From: RUG714 sp964623515 | GTDB lineage: Bacteria > Bacillota > Clostridia > Oscillospirales > Acutalibacteraceae | NCBI GenBank assembly: GCA_964623515.1 | Contig: CAZURV010000021.1 | Coordinates: forward strand, 1-30,237 | Direction of reading: 5' to 3' | DNA length: 30,237 bases | In this document: positions 1-8,705 of the stretch, one piece after another | How the letters are laid out: each line of letters begins with the position of its first letter | Numbering within the stretch: position 1 is the first letter of the stretch | The notes under the pieces: generated by a model | What the model saw: the letters and a program-made list of their open reading frames with translations, nothing else | Told to the model about the DNA's origin: nothing | Database searches by the model: none | Program-made: the position numbers and the translations under genes

Positions 1-2971
1 ACATGATGATGTTTGCATTTTCTACAAGCTCAAGTGAAGCGCCTGCAATTTTTGTGTCGCCCGTAAGAGTTGAAGCGTCATTTTTAAGATCATTCTGCGA
101 TGCAGGAGCTGCTGTTGTTGCCTTAGCAAGCTGTTCTGCCGTGAGAACGTCTGTTGCAAGCGTATCTGTGTTGTAACCGTAGAATTTCTGCGCTTCAGCG
201 CCGTAGGAAAGCATATCAACAAGCATAACGGTTAATGCTTCATCTGCATTTTCAGCAAGTGTAGATTTAACATACTGTGCAATGCTATAATCAACGCTTT
301 CGGAAACTTTGGTTGTTTCGCCGTTAACGATACCGTAAGCAGTAGCCTGGAATATATCCGCCATCTGTTTAGCGGCAAGGTTTTCAATTGTATAAGCCTT
401 GTAGCCTTCAACTGCAGCATTCGGATTCTCAACGCCGGTGTAAACTGTTTCGCCGAGTTTAAACTCAACTTTTACAGAATCAAACGCAGCAACTTGCTCT
501 TCTGCAATGAATACGTTCGGCTTGATGTTTTCTTCAACAAGAAGATTGGTGCCTTTGATTTCAAGTTCTGCCTGCTCAACCGAGTAAGTACCGTCGCCGT
601 TATCAACTAAAGCAAGACCGGATGCTACATACTCGCTGACATCAGAATTGAATTCACCGCCTGTGATGAACTTTTCACAATCATCACTGTTTACATCTGC
701 AACTGTGCCTTCAAAAGTACCGCCTTCTACCGCAAGAGCAATATTATCCGAACTATCGTCCATCAGATCCGCTTCATACAGCGCATATGCGCCTGTGAGC
801 GTTCCGCCGGAGATTGTTACCGTGATATCATCATTGGTGGAATGCTGAGAAACCGCTACAGCCGCACCGCTTACCGATGTGCCGCTGCCGTTTGCAATTG
901 TTACCAGCTCGGTTGCGTTGCTTGTGATGGTTCCGCCATAGATATTCAGAGAACCGCCACGAACTTCAATACCGGTTTGACCGCCGGTAATGGTTCCGCC
1001 GTAGATGTTGGTAACGCTGTCTATAGTAGGCGCATAAATTGCCCAGCCGGTTTCAGAGGTTACCGTAGCGCCGTCATAAACGTTAATGGCAACATTGGAA
1101 AAGCTGGAAGAACCGTTGGACGCAATGCCGTAACCCGTACCGCTAACTGTTCCGTAAATATTCAATGTTGCATTTGATCCGTATACAGTAATTCCGGCAT
1201 AAGTCCCTGTTGCTGTTGAATTTGCGTCCATTGTGAAATTAACCGTTCCGCCGCTCTTTGACGTATAAATGCTAACTGCTTCTCCTGCGCTGGCTGTAGA
1301 GCTTACAGTCGTGTTAACAAGTGATACATCGCCGCCGCGAAGGTCAAGCGCATATTTGCCCTCGGTGCTAACCGTGCAGTCGGTCAGATTCAAATCCGCG
1401 CCGATAGTGCATATGGTGTAACCCGAAGAAGTTGTAACCGTACAGTTGGTCAGATTAACTGTTCCTGCCGTAGCATAAACAGCATAATAAGTGCCGCCGG
1501 CAATCGTACCGTTCTGCACCGTTACCGTGATATCAGCCGTAGAGCAACGGAGTGTCGGATAACCGGTGTAGGAAATTTGGTGTGTACCCAAATCCAGAAC
1601 TACACTCTTTGTGAAAACCAGCGCGCTGTCGAGCGTAACGTCTGCCAGCAGAGTTACGGTGTCTCCGCTCTCCGCAGCAGCAACAGCTTCAGCAAGAGTG
1701 AGATAGCCAACGCCGTTCACCGTGGCAACCGCCGTTTCGATGGTGTAAGTACCGTCGCCGTTATCAACCAAAGCGGAATCGGACGCTACATACTCGCTGA
1801 CATCAGAATTGAATTCACCGCCTGTGATGAACTTTTCACAATCATCACTGTTTACATCTGCAACTGTGCCTTCAAAAGTACCGCCTTCTACCGCAAGAGC
1901 AATATTATCCGAACTATCGTCCATCAGATCCGCTTCATACAGCGCATATGCGCCTGTGAGCGTTCCGCCGGAGATTGTTACCGTGATATCATCATTGGTG
2001 GAATGCTGAGAAACCGCTACAGCCGCACCGCTTACCGATGTGCCGCTGCCGTTTGCAATTGTTACCAGCTCGGTTGCGTTGCTTGTGATGGTTCCGCCAT
2101 AGATATTCAGAGAACCGCCACGAACTTCAATACCGGTTTGACCGCCGGTAATGGTTCCGCCGTAGATGTTGGTAACGCTGTCTGTTGCCGGCGCATAAAT
2201 TCCCCAGCCGTTATCGCAGGTTAGCGTAGCGCCGTCATAAACGTTAATGGTAACGTTGGTATAGCCGGTGCTGCCGTTAGACGAAACGGCATAAGAATTG
2301 GTAGCGCTAATTGTTCCGTAAATATCAAGAGTCGCATTGGCTCCGATGATGGCACAAGCTGTGCTGTCAGCCGTCAACGTGGAATCCGCGTCCAATTTAA
2401 AATAAACCGTTCCGCCGGTCTTTGCCGTATAAATGCTGACTGCCTGTTCGCTTGCGCTTACAGCGGTGTTAACAAGAATTACGTTGCCGCCGCGAAGATC
2501 AAGCGCATATTTGCCCTCGGTGCTAACCGTACAGTTGGTCAGATTCAAATCCGCACCATCAGTGCGCACGGTGTAACCCGAAGAAGTTGTAGTAATCGTG
2601 CAGTTAATCAGGTTAATCGTGCCCGCCGTAGCATAAATAGCATAAGCAACACCGCCGGCAATCGTACCGTTCTGCACCGTTACCGTGATATCAGCCGTAG
2701 CGCAACGGAGTGTCGGATAGCTGGTATAGGAAATTGTATATGTAGCCAATTCCAGAACCACACTCTTTGTGAAAACCAGCGAGCTGTCCAGCGCCGCGTC
2801 TGCCAGCAAAGTTACGGTGTCTCCGCTCTCTGCAGCAGCAACAGCTTCAGCAAGAGTGGCATACTCCGTGCCGTTAACTTCAGCTACATTGTCGGCAGCA
2901 AATGCAAACGGGCAAACGCTGACCAGCATCATAACCGAAAGGATAACGGCTAAAAGCTTTTTCACTTTCAT
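1..2971 (-). CDS. Secreted beta-strand-repeat surface protein (3' end outside window)
   Basis: The minus frame is open from an ATG at 2971 to the left edge, about 990 residues with no stop, so the C-terminus is missing. An AAGGAG ribosome site lies 8 bases before the ATG. Residues 1-26 form a signal peptide (MKVKKLLAVILSV... ending AFA-AD). Two repeat units of about 387 residues follow (about 28-413 and 414-800). Each begins with a VNG..Y.TLAEAVAAAESGD motif and continues as short Thr/Asn/Gly-rich strands (NIYGGTITGG and similar), typical of right-handed parallel beta-helix surface proteins. Residues 805-990 form a different domain, rich in Ala/Glu, with a VDMLSYGAEAQKFYGYNTD stretch that I recall from Clostridia cell-surface proteins. 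The product is probably exported and cell-wall associated; ligand or enzymatic activity is unknown, and any anchor would lie beyond the edge. Monocistronic from its own promoter as far as can be seen. Confidence 0.85.
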   Translation of the reverse strand, partial: MKVKKLLAVILSVMMLVSVCPFAFAADNVAEVNGTEYATLAEAVAAAESGDTVTLLADAALDSSLVFTKSVVLELATYTISYTSYPTLRCATADITVTVQNGTIAGGVAYAIYATAGTINLINCTITTTSSGYTVRTDGADLNLTNCTVSTEGKYALDLRGGNVILVNTAVSASEQAVSIYTAKTGGTVYFKLDADSTLTADSTACAIIGANATLDIYGTISATNSYAVSSNGSTGYTNVTINVYDGATLTCDNGWGIYAPATDSVTNIYGGTITGGQTGIEVRGGSLNIYGGTITSNATELVTIANGSGTSVSGAAVAVSQHSTNDDITVTISGGTLTGAYALYEADLMDDSSDNIALAVEGGTFEGTVADVNSDDCEKFITGGEFNSDVSEYVASDSALVDNGDGTYTIETAVATVNGVGYLTLAEAVAAAESGDTVTLLADVTLDSALVFTKSVVLDLGTHQISYTGYPTLRCSTADITVTVQNGTIAGGTYYAVYATAGTVNLTNCTVTTSSGYTICTIGADLNLTDCTVSTEGKYALDLRGGDVSLVNTTVSSTASAGEAVSIYTSKSGGTVNFTMDANSTATGTYAGITVYGSNATLNIYGTVSGTGYGIASNGSSSFSNVAINVYDGATVTSETGWAIYAPTIDSVTNIYGGTITGGQTGIEVRGGSLNIYGGTITSNATELVTIANGSGTSVSGAAVAVSQHSTNDDITVTISGGTLTGAYALYEADLMDDSSDNIALAVEGGTFEGTVADVNSDDCEKFITGGEFNSDVSEYVASGLALVDNGDGTYSVEQAELEIKGTNLLVEENIKPNVFIAEEQVAAFDSVKVEFKLGETVYTGVENPNAAVEGYKAYTIENLAAKQMADIFQATAYGIVNGETTKVSESVDYSIAQYVKSTLAENADEALTVMLVDMLSYGAEAQKFYGYNTDTLATDVLTAEQLAKATTAAPASQNDLKNDASTLTGDTKIAGASLELVENANIIM
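624..1022. repeat. Long direct repeat inside surface-protein gene, copy 1
   Basis: As read, this 399-bp block is identical to 1785-2183 (offset 1161 bp). Identity stops abruptly on both sides, while the flanking parts of the two 387-residue units differ at many positions. It encodes the last third of the repeat unit. Confidence 0.9.
1785..2183. repeat. Long direct repeat inside surface-protein gene, copy 2
   Basis: Second copy of the 399-bp block at 624-1022, with no silent differences seen. The lack of silent changes points to recent duplication or gene conversion. It is also a likely site for repeat-number change by recombination. Confidence 0.9.
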
Positions 2972-3058
2972 TTTGTTTTCTCCTTTGTTTAGATTTTATT
3001 TTTTTCAAGAGCATACTCTTAACAATGTTTAACAAAAAACACCATGCTCCCATATAGA

Positions 3059-3087
3059 ATTATATCCTAATGGATTGCCACCTGCAA
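3059..3087 (-). promoter_or_regulatory. Sigma-A promoter of the surface-protein gene
   Basis: On the minus strand, TTGCAG (3087-3082), a 17-base spacer and TATAAT (3064-3059). The start codon at 2971 gives a 5' leader of about 80 nt. Confidence 0.7.
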
Positions 3088-3167
3088 GTCTTTTTTTTGT
3101 GAATTATGAACAAATTGTAAAATTTGTGTAAATATACCAAAAGCATATGTTATTTTTTAGCACTTTT

Positions 3168-3336
3168 TAATCGGAGCAGTTTCCATCAAGCTCGTTTGAA
3201 ACGGAGCTTGCGAACGATTGCAACCTGCACAGGGAGCGTTCGCTCCTCAGGCTTTCAGTGGGAGATTTCACTCCCGCTGAAATTCTGAAATGTCCCCCTC
3301 CTAAGAGGAAGGGGACATCGGCGAATAGGTTATAAA
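3168..3336 (+). repeat. Structured intergenic repeat, copy A
   Basis: Full-length member of a family of about 170 bp found seven times in the window (A-G). It opens with TAATCGGAGCAG and ends ACATCGGCGAATAGGTTATA. It contains the stems CAAGCTC/GAGCTTG, GGGAGC/GCTCC, TTTCAGTGGGAG/CTCCCGCTGAAA and TGTCCCC/GGGGACA. It sits between the end of the ECF operon and the promoter of the surface-protein gene. The rest of the 3337-3520 gap holds only a weak TCGCA-N8-TGCGA hairpin and no credible gene. Confidence 0.85.
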
Positions 3337-3520
3337 ATGGATATCCAAGCGAAAATGTATAACATCTGCGTCCGAAAAACATAAACCGCAGGTTACATTT
3401 TAAGATGTTTACAAAGTGAAAATATAGAATATGGTTTCGCATATAAATCTGCGATTTCCTTTTTGCCCATACAAAAAGTAAACAAAAATATGCAAAGGAA
3501 CTCCGGCAGTTGCCTGAAAG

Positions 3521-4117
3521 CTAAACCGCCGAATATTTTGCATTTATTCTGCCGAGTTTGCGTTTCATCGGCGCAAAAATGCAAACGGCAAGCAGTACAT
3601 TGAACACACTGTGCGGAATGTTAAACAAAAAACCGCTTGCAAATACAGAAAGAACAGCTCCCGCGGTTTGGGAATAGTCCCAAATGGTAGAAACCGTCCA
3701 GATATCCATAACGGCGCTGAAAATAAAGGCGGAAATGAAACTGATAACGGCACAGGCAGCGGTATTGCTGAAAATCTTGATTTTCCCAAGTAATCCCGCC
3801 ATAATTCCTATCAGTCCCCATGCGAGCATCTGCCATAGTGTCCACGGCCCGAATCCCATAATAAGGCTTGAAACGAGCGCTGAGAGCGCACCGGTTAAAA
3901 ATCCGGCTTCGGTACAGCAGCACATACCCATTATCACAACAATCACCGTGACCGGCTGAACATTGGGAATGAAAGCGAAAATCACTCTGCCGATGCTCGC
4001 CGCAGAAGTCATAACCACAACCGGAAGCATTACAGAAAGACGAAGCCCCTTTCTTTCAATGATAAAAAACAAAAGCATTATAATCAAAAATGCAGTTCCG
4101 AAAGCAGTCAGCAGCAT
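3521..4117 (-). CDS. ECF transporter S component (substrate-binding membrane subunit)
   Basis: A 198-residue, almost wholly hydrophobic protein with about six membrane spans, the size and character of S components of energy-coupling factor importers. It captures a vitamin or other micronutrient and hands it across the membrane with the T and A subunits. It is the last gene of a T-A-S operon; its ATG overlaps the end of the ATPase gene by 10 bases, so translation is coupled. The motif around residues 80-110 (GFLTGALSALVSSLIMGFGPW..WQM.AWGLIG) is a pattern I associate with unassigned ECF S components. I cannot name the substrate: the T/fused-A/S composition resembles the YkoC/YkoD/YkoE thiamine-precursor system, but no riboswitch was seen upstream to support this. 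Confidence 0.75.
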   Translation of the reverse strand: MLLTAFGTAFLIIMLLFFIIERKGLRLSVMLPVVVMTSAASIGRVIFAFIPNVQPVTVIVVIMGMCCCTEAGFLTGALSALVSSLIMGFGPWTLWQMLAWGLIGIMAGLLGKIKIFSNTAACAVISFISAFIFSAVMDIWTVSTIWDYSQTAGAVLSVFASGFLFNIPHSVFNVLLAVCIFAPMKRKLGRINAKYSAV

Positions 4118-5457
4118 GGTTTCGCCTCCTTTATGCCGCAGTTTTCCAAACGGAGAACCCTGTTTGCGCAGAGATTCACAAAATCGGAATCATGGCTTGC
4201 AAACAAAACGGATACGCCGTTTGCCTGCAACGTTTTGAGTATATCGGCAAGGCCGCGTTTCCCGATACAGTCCAGATGATTTTCCGGCTCATCGAGAATC
4301 AAAACGTTGATGTTGCGGAACAGCAGTTTGTAAATCGCCGCAAGCTGCATCTCCCCGCCCGAAAAATCATAAGGGCAGCGTTCCAAAAGCGGCAGAACCC
4401 TTTGCATCAAGGGATATGCTCCGATAATTTTCTCCTGTTTCCGTTCGGCATTTATATCGTTTACGCTACAGAGAAAATCAATATCGCCGCGGAGTGTATC
4501 TTTGAGAAAGCTGTATATCGGGTACTGTGAAAGATAGCCGATGGTACAGCCCGGCGTTCTTGTTACTTCCCCGCTATGATTTTTTATAAATCCGCAGATA
4601 ATTTTAAAGAGCGTTGATTTCCCGCAACCGTTCGGTCCTGTCAGCGCAGTGATTTCTCCCTGCCTCAATTCCAGCGAAACATGATTCAACAATTCGCCGC
4701 GGTATGAAAAGCTGATATCCTGCAAATTCAGCAAAACTCCGTGCTCATCGGGATAAGCCGGAACGGGGACTTCCTGATATGAACCGAAAACAAAATCGTC
4801 ATCTATATTATTTATAATATTTTTATCCATTATATAACAGCTGTGACTGCCGTCTAAAATCATAAGCTCATCGGCAAGAGAACAGATAGTTTTAATCTCA
4901 TGCCCTGCAATAACGAACGAAACGCCGCAGGATTGATTCAGCGAAACAATTTTACGAACAATCAAATCCTTTGCCGCAGAATCCAGTGCTGTGAAAGGCT
5001 CATCCAATATTATCAGTTCCGGATCTGTCATAAGCGCGCCGCACAGCGCCGCAAGCTGCCTTTCGCCGCCCGAAAGTTCCGAAATTTTTCTGCCGATAAG
5101 ATGGTGTATCCCCAAATACTCTGTCAGCTCGTCCGCACGGCGGAAAATCTCCTCCTGCGGCATTCCGTTATTGCAAGCATTAAAGGTTATTTCGGAAAAA
5201 ACATCATCAAAAATAAAGTTGTTTTCCCTGCTACTGAAAACAAACGCGGTGTTTTCCGTAACGGAAATGTTTCCTTCGTTTACGCCTTTCGGCGCAAGCT
5301 CTTTTTTCAGCATATGCAGAAATGTGGACTTTCCGCAGCCGTTGCTGCCGAAAACACCGAGTATTTTGCTTTTGCCGAGGCTGAAATTAAGATTTCGGAA
5401 CAGCATATTCCCCGGCGTATAGCCGAAACCGAGATTTTCCGCAGTTAAAATACTCAT
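4108..5457 (-). CDS. ECF transporter ATPase, two fused ABC domains
   Basis: 449 residues made of two complete ABC ATPase domains. The first has Walker A GSNGCGKST near residue 35, signature LSGGERQ, and Walker B LIILDEP followed by FTALD. The second has Walker A GPNGCGKST near residue 273, signature FSGGEMQ, and Walker B VLILDEPENHLD. The fused form replaces the separate EcfA1/EcfA2 pair and powers uptake through the T and S subunits on the inner membrane face. It overlaps the preceding T gene by 4 bases (ATGA) and the following S gene by 10. Both ATP sites look intact. Confidence 0.88.
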   Translation of the reverse strand: MSILTAENLGFGYTPGNMLFRNLNFSLGKSKILGVFGSNGCGKSTFLHMLKKELAPKGVNEGNISVTENTAFVFSSRENNFIFDDVFSEITFNACNNGMPQEEIFRRADELTEYLGIHHLIGRKISELSGGERQLAALCGALMTDPELIILDEPFTALDSAAKDLIVRKIVSLNQSCGVSFVIAGHEIKTICSLADELMILDGSHSCYIMDKNIINNIDDDFVFGSYQEVPVPAYPDEHGVLLNLQDISFSYRGELLNHVSLELRQGEITALTGPNGCGKSTLFKIICGFIKNHSGEVTRTPGCTIGYLSQYPIYSFLKDTLRGDIDFLCSVNDINAERKQEKIIGAYPLMQRVLPLLERCPYDFSGGEMQLAAIYKLLFRNINVLILDEPENHLDCIGKRGLADILKTLQANGVSVLFASHDSDFVNLCANRVLRLENCGIKEAKPCC

Positions 5458-6266
5458 ACGCTTTCACCTCCGCGGAAACAATCGGAAGTAAACAGAAAAA
5501 ACACTGCTGCTGACGGAACTGACAGAGGCTGAATAAAGTTACAGGCAAAAATGCCCGAAATCACAAGGATAAAAATGACATCCCGCAGACCGAAACGATA
5601 CTTTTTTATTCTCGTTTTATTTTTGTTCAGGAATCCCCTCGCCGCCATTGAAATTCCTGTATCTATACTGCTTTCCAGCGCGGCGGAAGTTATGCCGTCC
5701 AAGAAAGCCGCGCCTGTTTTCAGTTTGTTTTTAAAGCTTTTTGTTTTAAGGGATATTCCGTTCATTTCCGCCATATTCTTGGTTTCTTCATATGCATTCT
5801 TCAGCAGTTCCGTATGCCTGAAAATCATAAGAAGCATAATGCTGATTTTCGGAAACAATCCTCCGCAGAGTTCCATAAACCGTTCATCGTTCACAGAAAG
5901 ATTAAAAAAGCTGAAAATCAAAACGGCGCAAAGAATAACGGCGGTTTCCTGCAATCCTGCGGCAATACTTTCCCACGTGTAATTTTGCCCAAACAGCGTA
6001 AACAGAACCGTTTCTCCCGAATGATTGAATATGGGATTTAATATAATTATAAACAAAGCAAGCGGCAGACAGTAAACAAAAGATTTCCAGTTGCCGCGTA
6101 TCACGGAAAAAACAACCATAATGAAAAGCGCCGCGGCAATTCCTGCCGGGCTTTGGACAAAACAAAGCACAAGCGCTAAAATATAATATAACGCCGCGCA
6201 CAGCGGATGGAAATAATAAAATCCGCCGTTATGGTGAAGTTTTTTCAGTGCATATTTTATATTCAT
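5454..6266 (-). CDS. ecfT: ECF transporter T component (transmembrane coupling subunit)
   Basis: 270-residue membrane protein with hydrophobic segments near residues 20-60, 65-85, 105-125 and 225-260, and a long cytoplasmic helical stretch between about 140 and 215. The coupling helices of EcfT end in Ala-Arg-Gly motifs; here AARG is visible near residue 210, just before a basic NKNKTRIKK run. It couples ATP hydrolysis by the fused ATPase to the S component. First gene of the operon; ribosome site AGGGG lies about 7 bases before the ATG. Confidence 0.85.
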   Translation of the reverse strand: MNIKYALKKLHHNGGFYYFHPLCAALYYILALVLCFVQSPAGIAAALFIMVVFSVIRGNWKSFVYCLPLALFIIILNPIFNHSGETVLFTLFGQNYTWESIAAGLQETAVILCAVLIFSFFNLSVNDERFMELCGGLFPKISIMLLMIFRHTELLKNAYEETKNMAEMNGISLKTKSFKNKLKTGAAFLDGITSAALESSIDTGISMAARGFLNKNKTRIKKYRFGLRDVIFILVISGIFACNFIQPLSVPSAAVFFLFTSDCFRGGESV

Positions 6267-6323
6267 TTATTCCCCTGTAATTCAAATGCGTGCCGAATAG
6301 AAATTCAGTCCCGTTCAATCTAT

Positions 6324-6352
6324 AGTTTAGCATACAAACGTTGCCTTTGCAA
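6324..6352 (-). promoter_or_regulatory. Probable promoter of the ECF operon
   Basis: Minus strand TTGCAA (6352-6347), 17 bases, TAAACT (6329-6324), with TG one base before the -10, giving an extended -10 box. The leader to the ecfT start is about 50 nt, too short for a vitamin riboswitch, and none was recognised. Confidence 0.5.
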
Positions 6353-6378
6353 TCATACGAAACAATCCACGCCCGAAT

Positions 6379-6552
6379 ATAACCACCTGTTTGCCGATGT
6401 CCCCGCCGCTTAAGCGGCGGGGACATTTCAGAATTTCAATGGAAGTGATAATCTCCCGCTGCAACCCTGAGGAGCGAACGCTCCCTCGCAGGTTGCAATC
6501 GTTCGCAAGCCCCGTTTCAAGCGAACTTGACGGAACACTGCTCCGATTTAAA
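6379..6552 (-). repeat. Structured intergenic repeat, copy B (inverted orientation)
   Basis: The only copy whose consensus strand is the minus strand. It fills the gap between the end of the metal ATPase gene and the ECF promoter. Its terminal hairpin (6398-6425) is a perfect 28-base palindrome with arms TGTCCCCGCCGCTT and AAGCGGCGGGGACA, which could act as a strong RNA hairpin. Confidence 0.85.
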
Positions 6553-6589
6553 CGGACAGGGATTATTTATTTCTTTTCACAGCAAGCCG

Positions 6590-8464
6590 CTATTTGAGTC
6601 TCAGCGCTCTTGTCGCATTCAAAATCGCTATGACCGATACGCCTACATCTGCGAAAACCGCCCACCACATATCGGCAATGCCCAGCGCACCGAAAATCAG
6701 AATTATAAATTTTACGACAAGCGCAAATATGATATTTTCAAGCACGATGCGCTTTGTTCCGGCAGAAATCCGCATAGCGGTTTTTATTTTTGAAGGACTG
6801 TCATCCATCAGCACAATATCGGCGGCTTCAATTGCCGCGTCCGATCCAAGGCCTCCCATGGCGATGCCGATGTCCGCACGAGAAAGCACAGGCGCATCGT
6901 TAATACCGTCTCCTACAAAAGCAAGCGCGCCCTCGGATTTATTCTCATTAATCAGCGTTTCAACCATATCGACTTTATCCGCAGGCAACAGCTCCGCATA
7001 ATATTCATCTATACCGAGTTCTCCGGCAACATATCCGGCGGCGCTCCGCCTGTCCCCGGTGAGCATAACCGTTTTTATGCCACACGATTGCAGATAGGAA
7101 ACCGCTTCTTTGCTGTCCGCTTTAATCTCATCGCTTATCACGATGTGCCCTGCATAAACGCCGTCAACAGAAACATGAACAATTGTTCCGGGATTATGGC
7201 AGTCTTTATATTCAACATCAAGGGTTTTCATATATTTTCCGTTGCCTACACATACTTTTCTGCCGTCTATCACCGCGCTGATTCCATAACCGGCATATTC
7301 GCAGATATTGTTTACCCTTGCACTTTCAACAGGTTTTTTATATGCAGACTTGAGCGCCGCCGAAATCGGATGATCCGAATAAAGCTCGGCAAAGCATGCA
7401 AGTTCCAGAAGTTCATCGGGTTCCATACCGTCCGGGTGCAGTGCGCTAACAGAAAAATTGCCTTTGGTAAGCGTTCCCGTTTTATCAAAAACAACCGTTT
7501 TGACTTTCGCGAGAAGTTCCAGATAGTTTGAGCCTTTCACAAGTATTCCGCTTTTGCCTGCTCCTCCGATCCCTCCGAAAAACGTGAGAGGCACGGAAAT
7601 CACAAGCGCGCACGGACAGGATATTACAAGGAACGTCATCGCTCTGGAAATCCATTCTTTCCAGACACTCCACTCGCCTGCACCGATTATAAGAGAAGGA
7701 ACAACGGCAAGAATCACAGCGCATATCACAACAACGGGCGTGTAATATTTAGCAAAGCGCGTGATAAAATTTTCAGTTTTCGCTTTATTGACAGATGAAT
7801 TTTCAACAAGTTCCAGGATTTTTGAAACTGTGCTTTCCGCATAACGGCTGGTTACTCTTACTCTGAGCAGACCGTTTATATTTACGCAACCGCTGATGAC
7901 TCCGTCATTTTCCGATACTTCGCGTGGCGTGCTTTCGCCTGTGAGCGCAACCGTATTCAGGCTGGAACTGCCCTGTTCCACAATACCGTCCAGCGGTACT
8001 TTCTCTCCGGGTTTTATAACGATAATTTCACCGATTTCAACCTCTTCCGGAGAAACAGACATGACTTCTCCGGCACGTTCCACATTCGCACTGTCCGGTC
8101 TGATGTCCATCAGCGCGGAAATAGATTTCCTGCTTCTGCCGACCGCGATGCTTTCAAACAGCTCCCCTATCTGATAAAAGAGCATAACTGCAACAGCCTC
8201 GGGATATTCGCCCGTTCCGAACGCCCCGACAGTAGCTAACGCCATCAGAAAATTTTCATCAAAAATCTGCCCGTGAATGATATTCCTTCCTGCGGTATAC
8301 AACACTCTATATCCTATAATGAAATATGGCACAAGATAAAGAATAAGCATATAATACCATTTATCACACAGCGCCGGAATCAGTTTTTCGCAAACCGACA
8401 CCGCTGCAAAAAGAACTGCGGATACCAGAATCTGAATCAGTTTTTTCTTTTGTTTTCTGCTCAT
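6590..8464 (-). CDS. cadA: Zn/Cd/Pb-type P1B ATPase, metal efflux pump
   Basis: 624-residue heavy-metal P-type ATPase that exports divalent soft metals. Visible motifs: TGES (175-178, actuator), SCPCALVIS with the metal-binding CPC at 283-285, phosphorylated Asp327 in DKTGTLTKG, SDHP in the nucleotide domain, GDGINDAP hinge, and Asp606 in ADVGVS of the last membrane helix. CPC together with this Asp is the pattern of ZntA/CadA pumps and distinguishes them from copper pumps. It lacks the N-terminal HMA domain usual for CadA; that domain is encoded separately by the gene just upstream, whose stop overlaps this start by 4 bases. Third gene of the ArsR-HMA-ATPase operon. Confidence 0.92.
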   Translation of the reverse strand: MSRKQKKKLIQILVSAVLFAAVSVCEKLIPALCDKWYYMLILYLVPYFIIGYRVLYTAGRNIIHGQIFDENFLMALATVGAFGTGEYPEAVAVMLFYQIGELFESIAVGRSRKSISALMDIRPDSANVERAGEVMSVSPEEVEIGEIIVIKPGEKVPLDGIVEQGSSSLNTVALTGESTPREVSENDGVISGCVNINGLLRVRVTSRYAESTVSKILELVENSSVNKAKTENFITRFAKYYTPVVVICAVILAVVPSLIIGAGEWSVWKEWISRAMTFLVISCPCALVISVPLTFFGGIGGAGKSGILVKGSNYLELLAKVKTVVFDKTGTLTKGNFSVSALHPDGMEPDELLELACFAELYSDHPISAALKSAYKKPVESARVNNICEYAGYGISAVIDGRKVCVGNGKYMKTLDVEYKDCHNPGTIVHVSVDGVYAGHIVISDEIKADSKEAVSYLQSCGIKTVMLTGDRRSAAGYVAGELGIDEYYAELLPADKVDMVETLINENKSEGALAFVGDGINDAPVLSRADIGIAMGGLGSDAAIEAADIVLMDDSPSKIKTAMRISAGTKRIVLENIIFALVVKFIILIFGALGIADMWWAVFADVGVSVIAILNATRALRLK

Positions 8465-8682
8465 TTTAACACGATCTCACAATCCGGTTCTATTTTTCTG
8501 CACGCCTTAACAATTTTTTTCATAATTTTATCAAAAGAAGCGTCTTCTGCGTCCACTGTCATTTTCTGCGTCATAAAACTGACCGAAACGTTGTTTACGC
8601 CCTCAATGTTTTTAACCGCATTTTCCATTTTTGCCGCGCAATTGGCGCAGTCAAGGTCAATCAGATTAAATGCCTTTTTCAT
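8461..8682 (-). CDS. Stand-alone heavy-metal-associated (HMA) domain protein
   Basis: 73 residues with a ferredoxin-like HMA domain. The metal site is DCANC (Cys12 and Cys15) after the first strand, followed by a helix (KMENAVKNIEG) and a second strand (NNVSVSFMTQKMTV). It probably delivers metal to, or regulates, the ATPase that follows. The ATGA overlap with the ATPase start indicates tight co-expression; in many relatives this domain is the N-terminus of the pump itself. CopZ-like copper chaperones share the fold, but the neighbours favour Zn/Cd. Confidence 0.85.
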   Translation of the reverse strand: MKKAFNLIDLDCANCAAKMENAVKNIEGVNNVSVSFMTQKMTVDAEDASFDKIMKKIVKACRKIEPDCEIVLK

Positions 8683-8705
8683 GATACATGACTCCTTTAA
8701 AAACT

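Noticed and set aside
648..2224. Plus-strand frames of 66 to 215 codons in the left part
   Set aside because: They are antisense shadows of the surface-protein gene, lack ribosome sites, and are repeated because the gene itself is repeated.
6267..6378. Cobalamin or thiamine riboswitch before the ECF operon
   Set aside because: The leader is about 50 nt, and no B12-box or TPP-type sequence was found.
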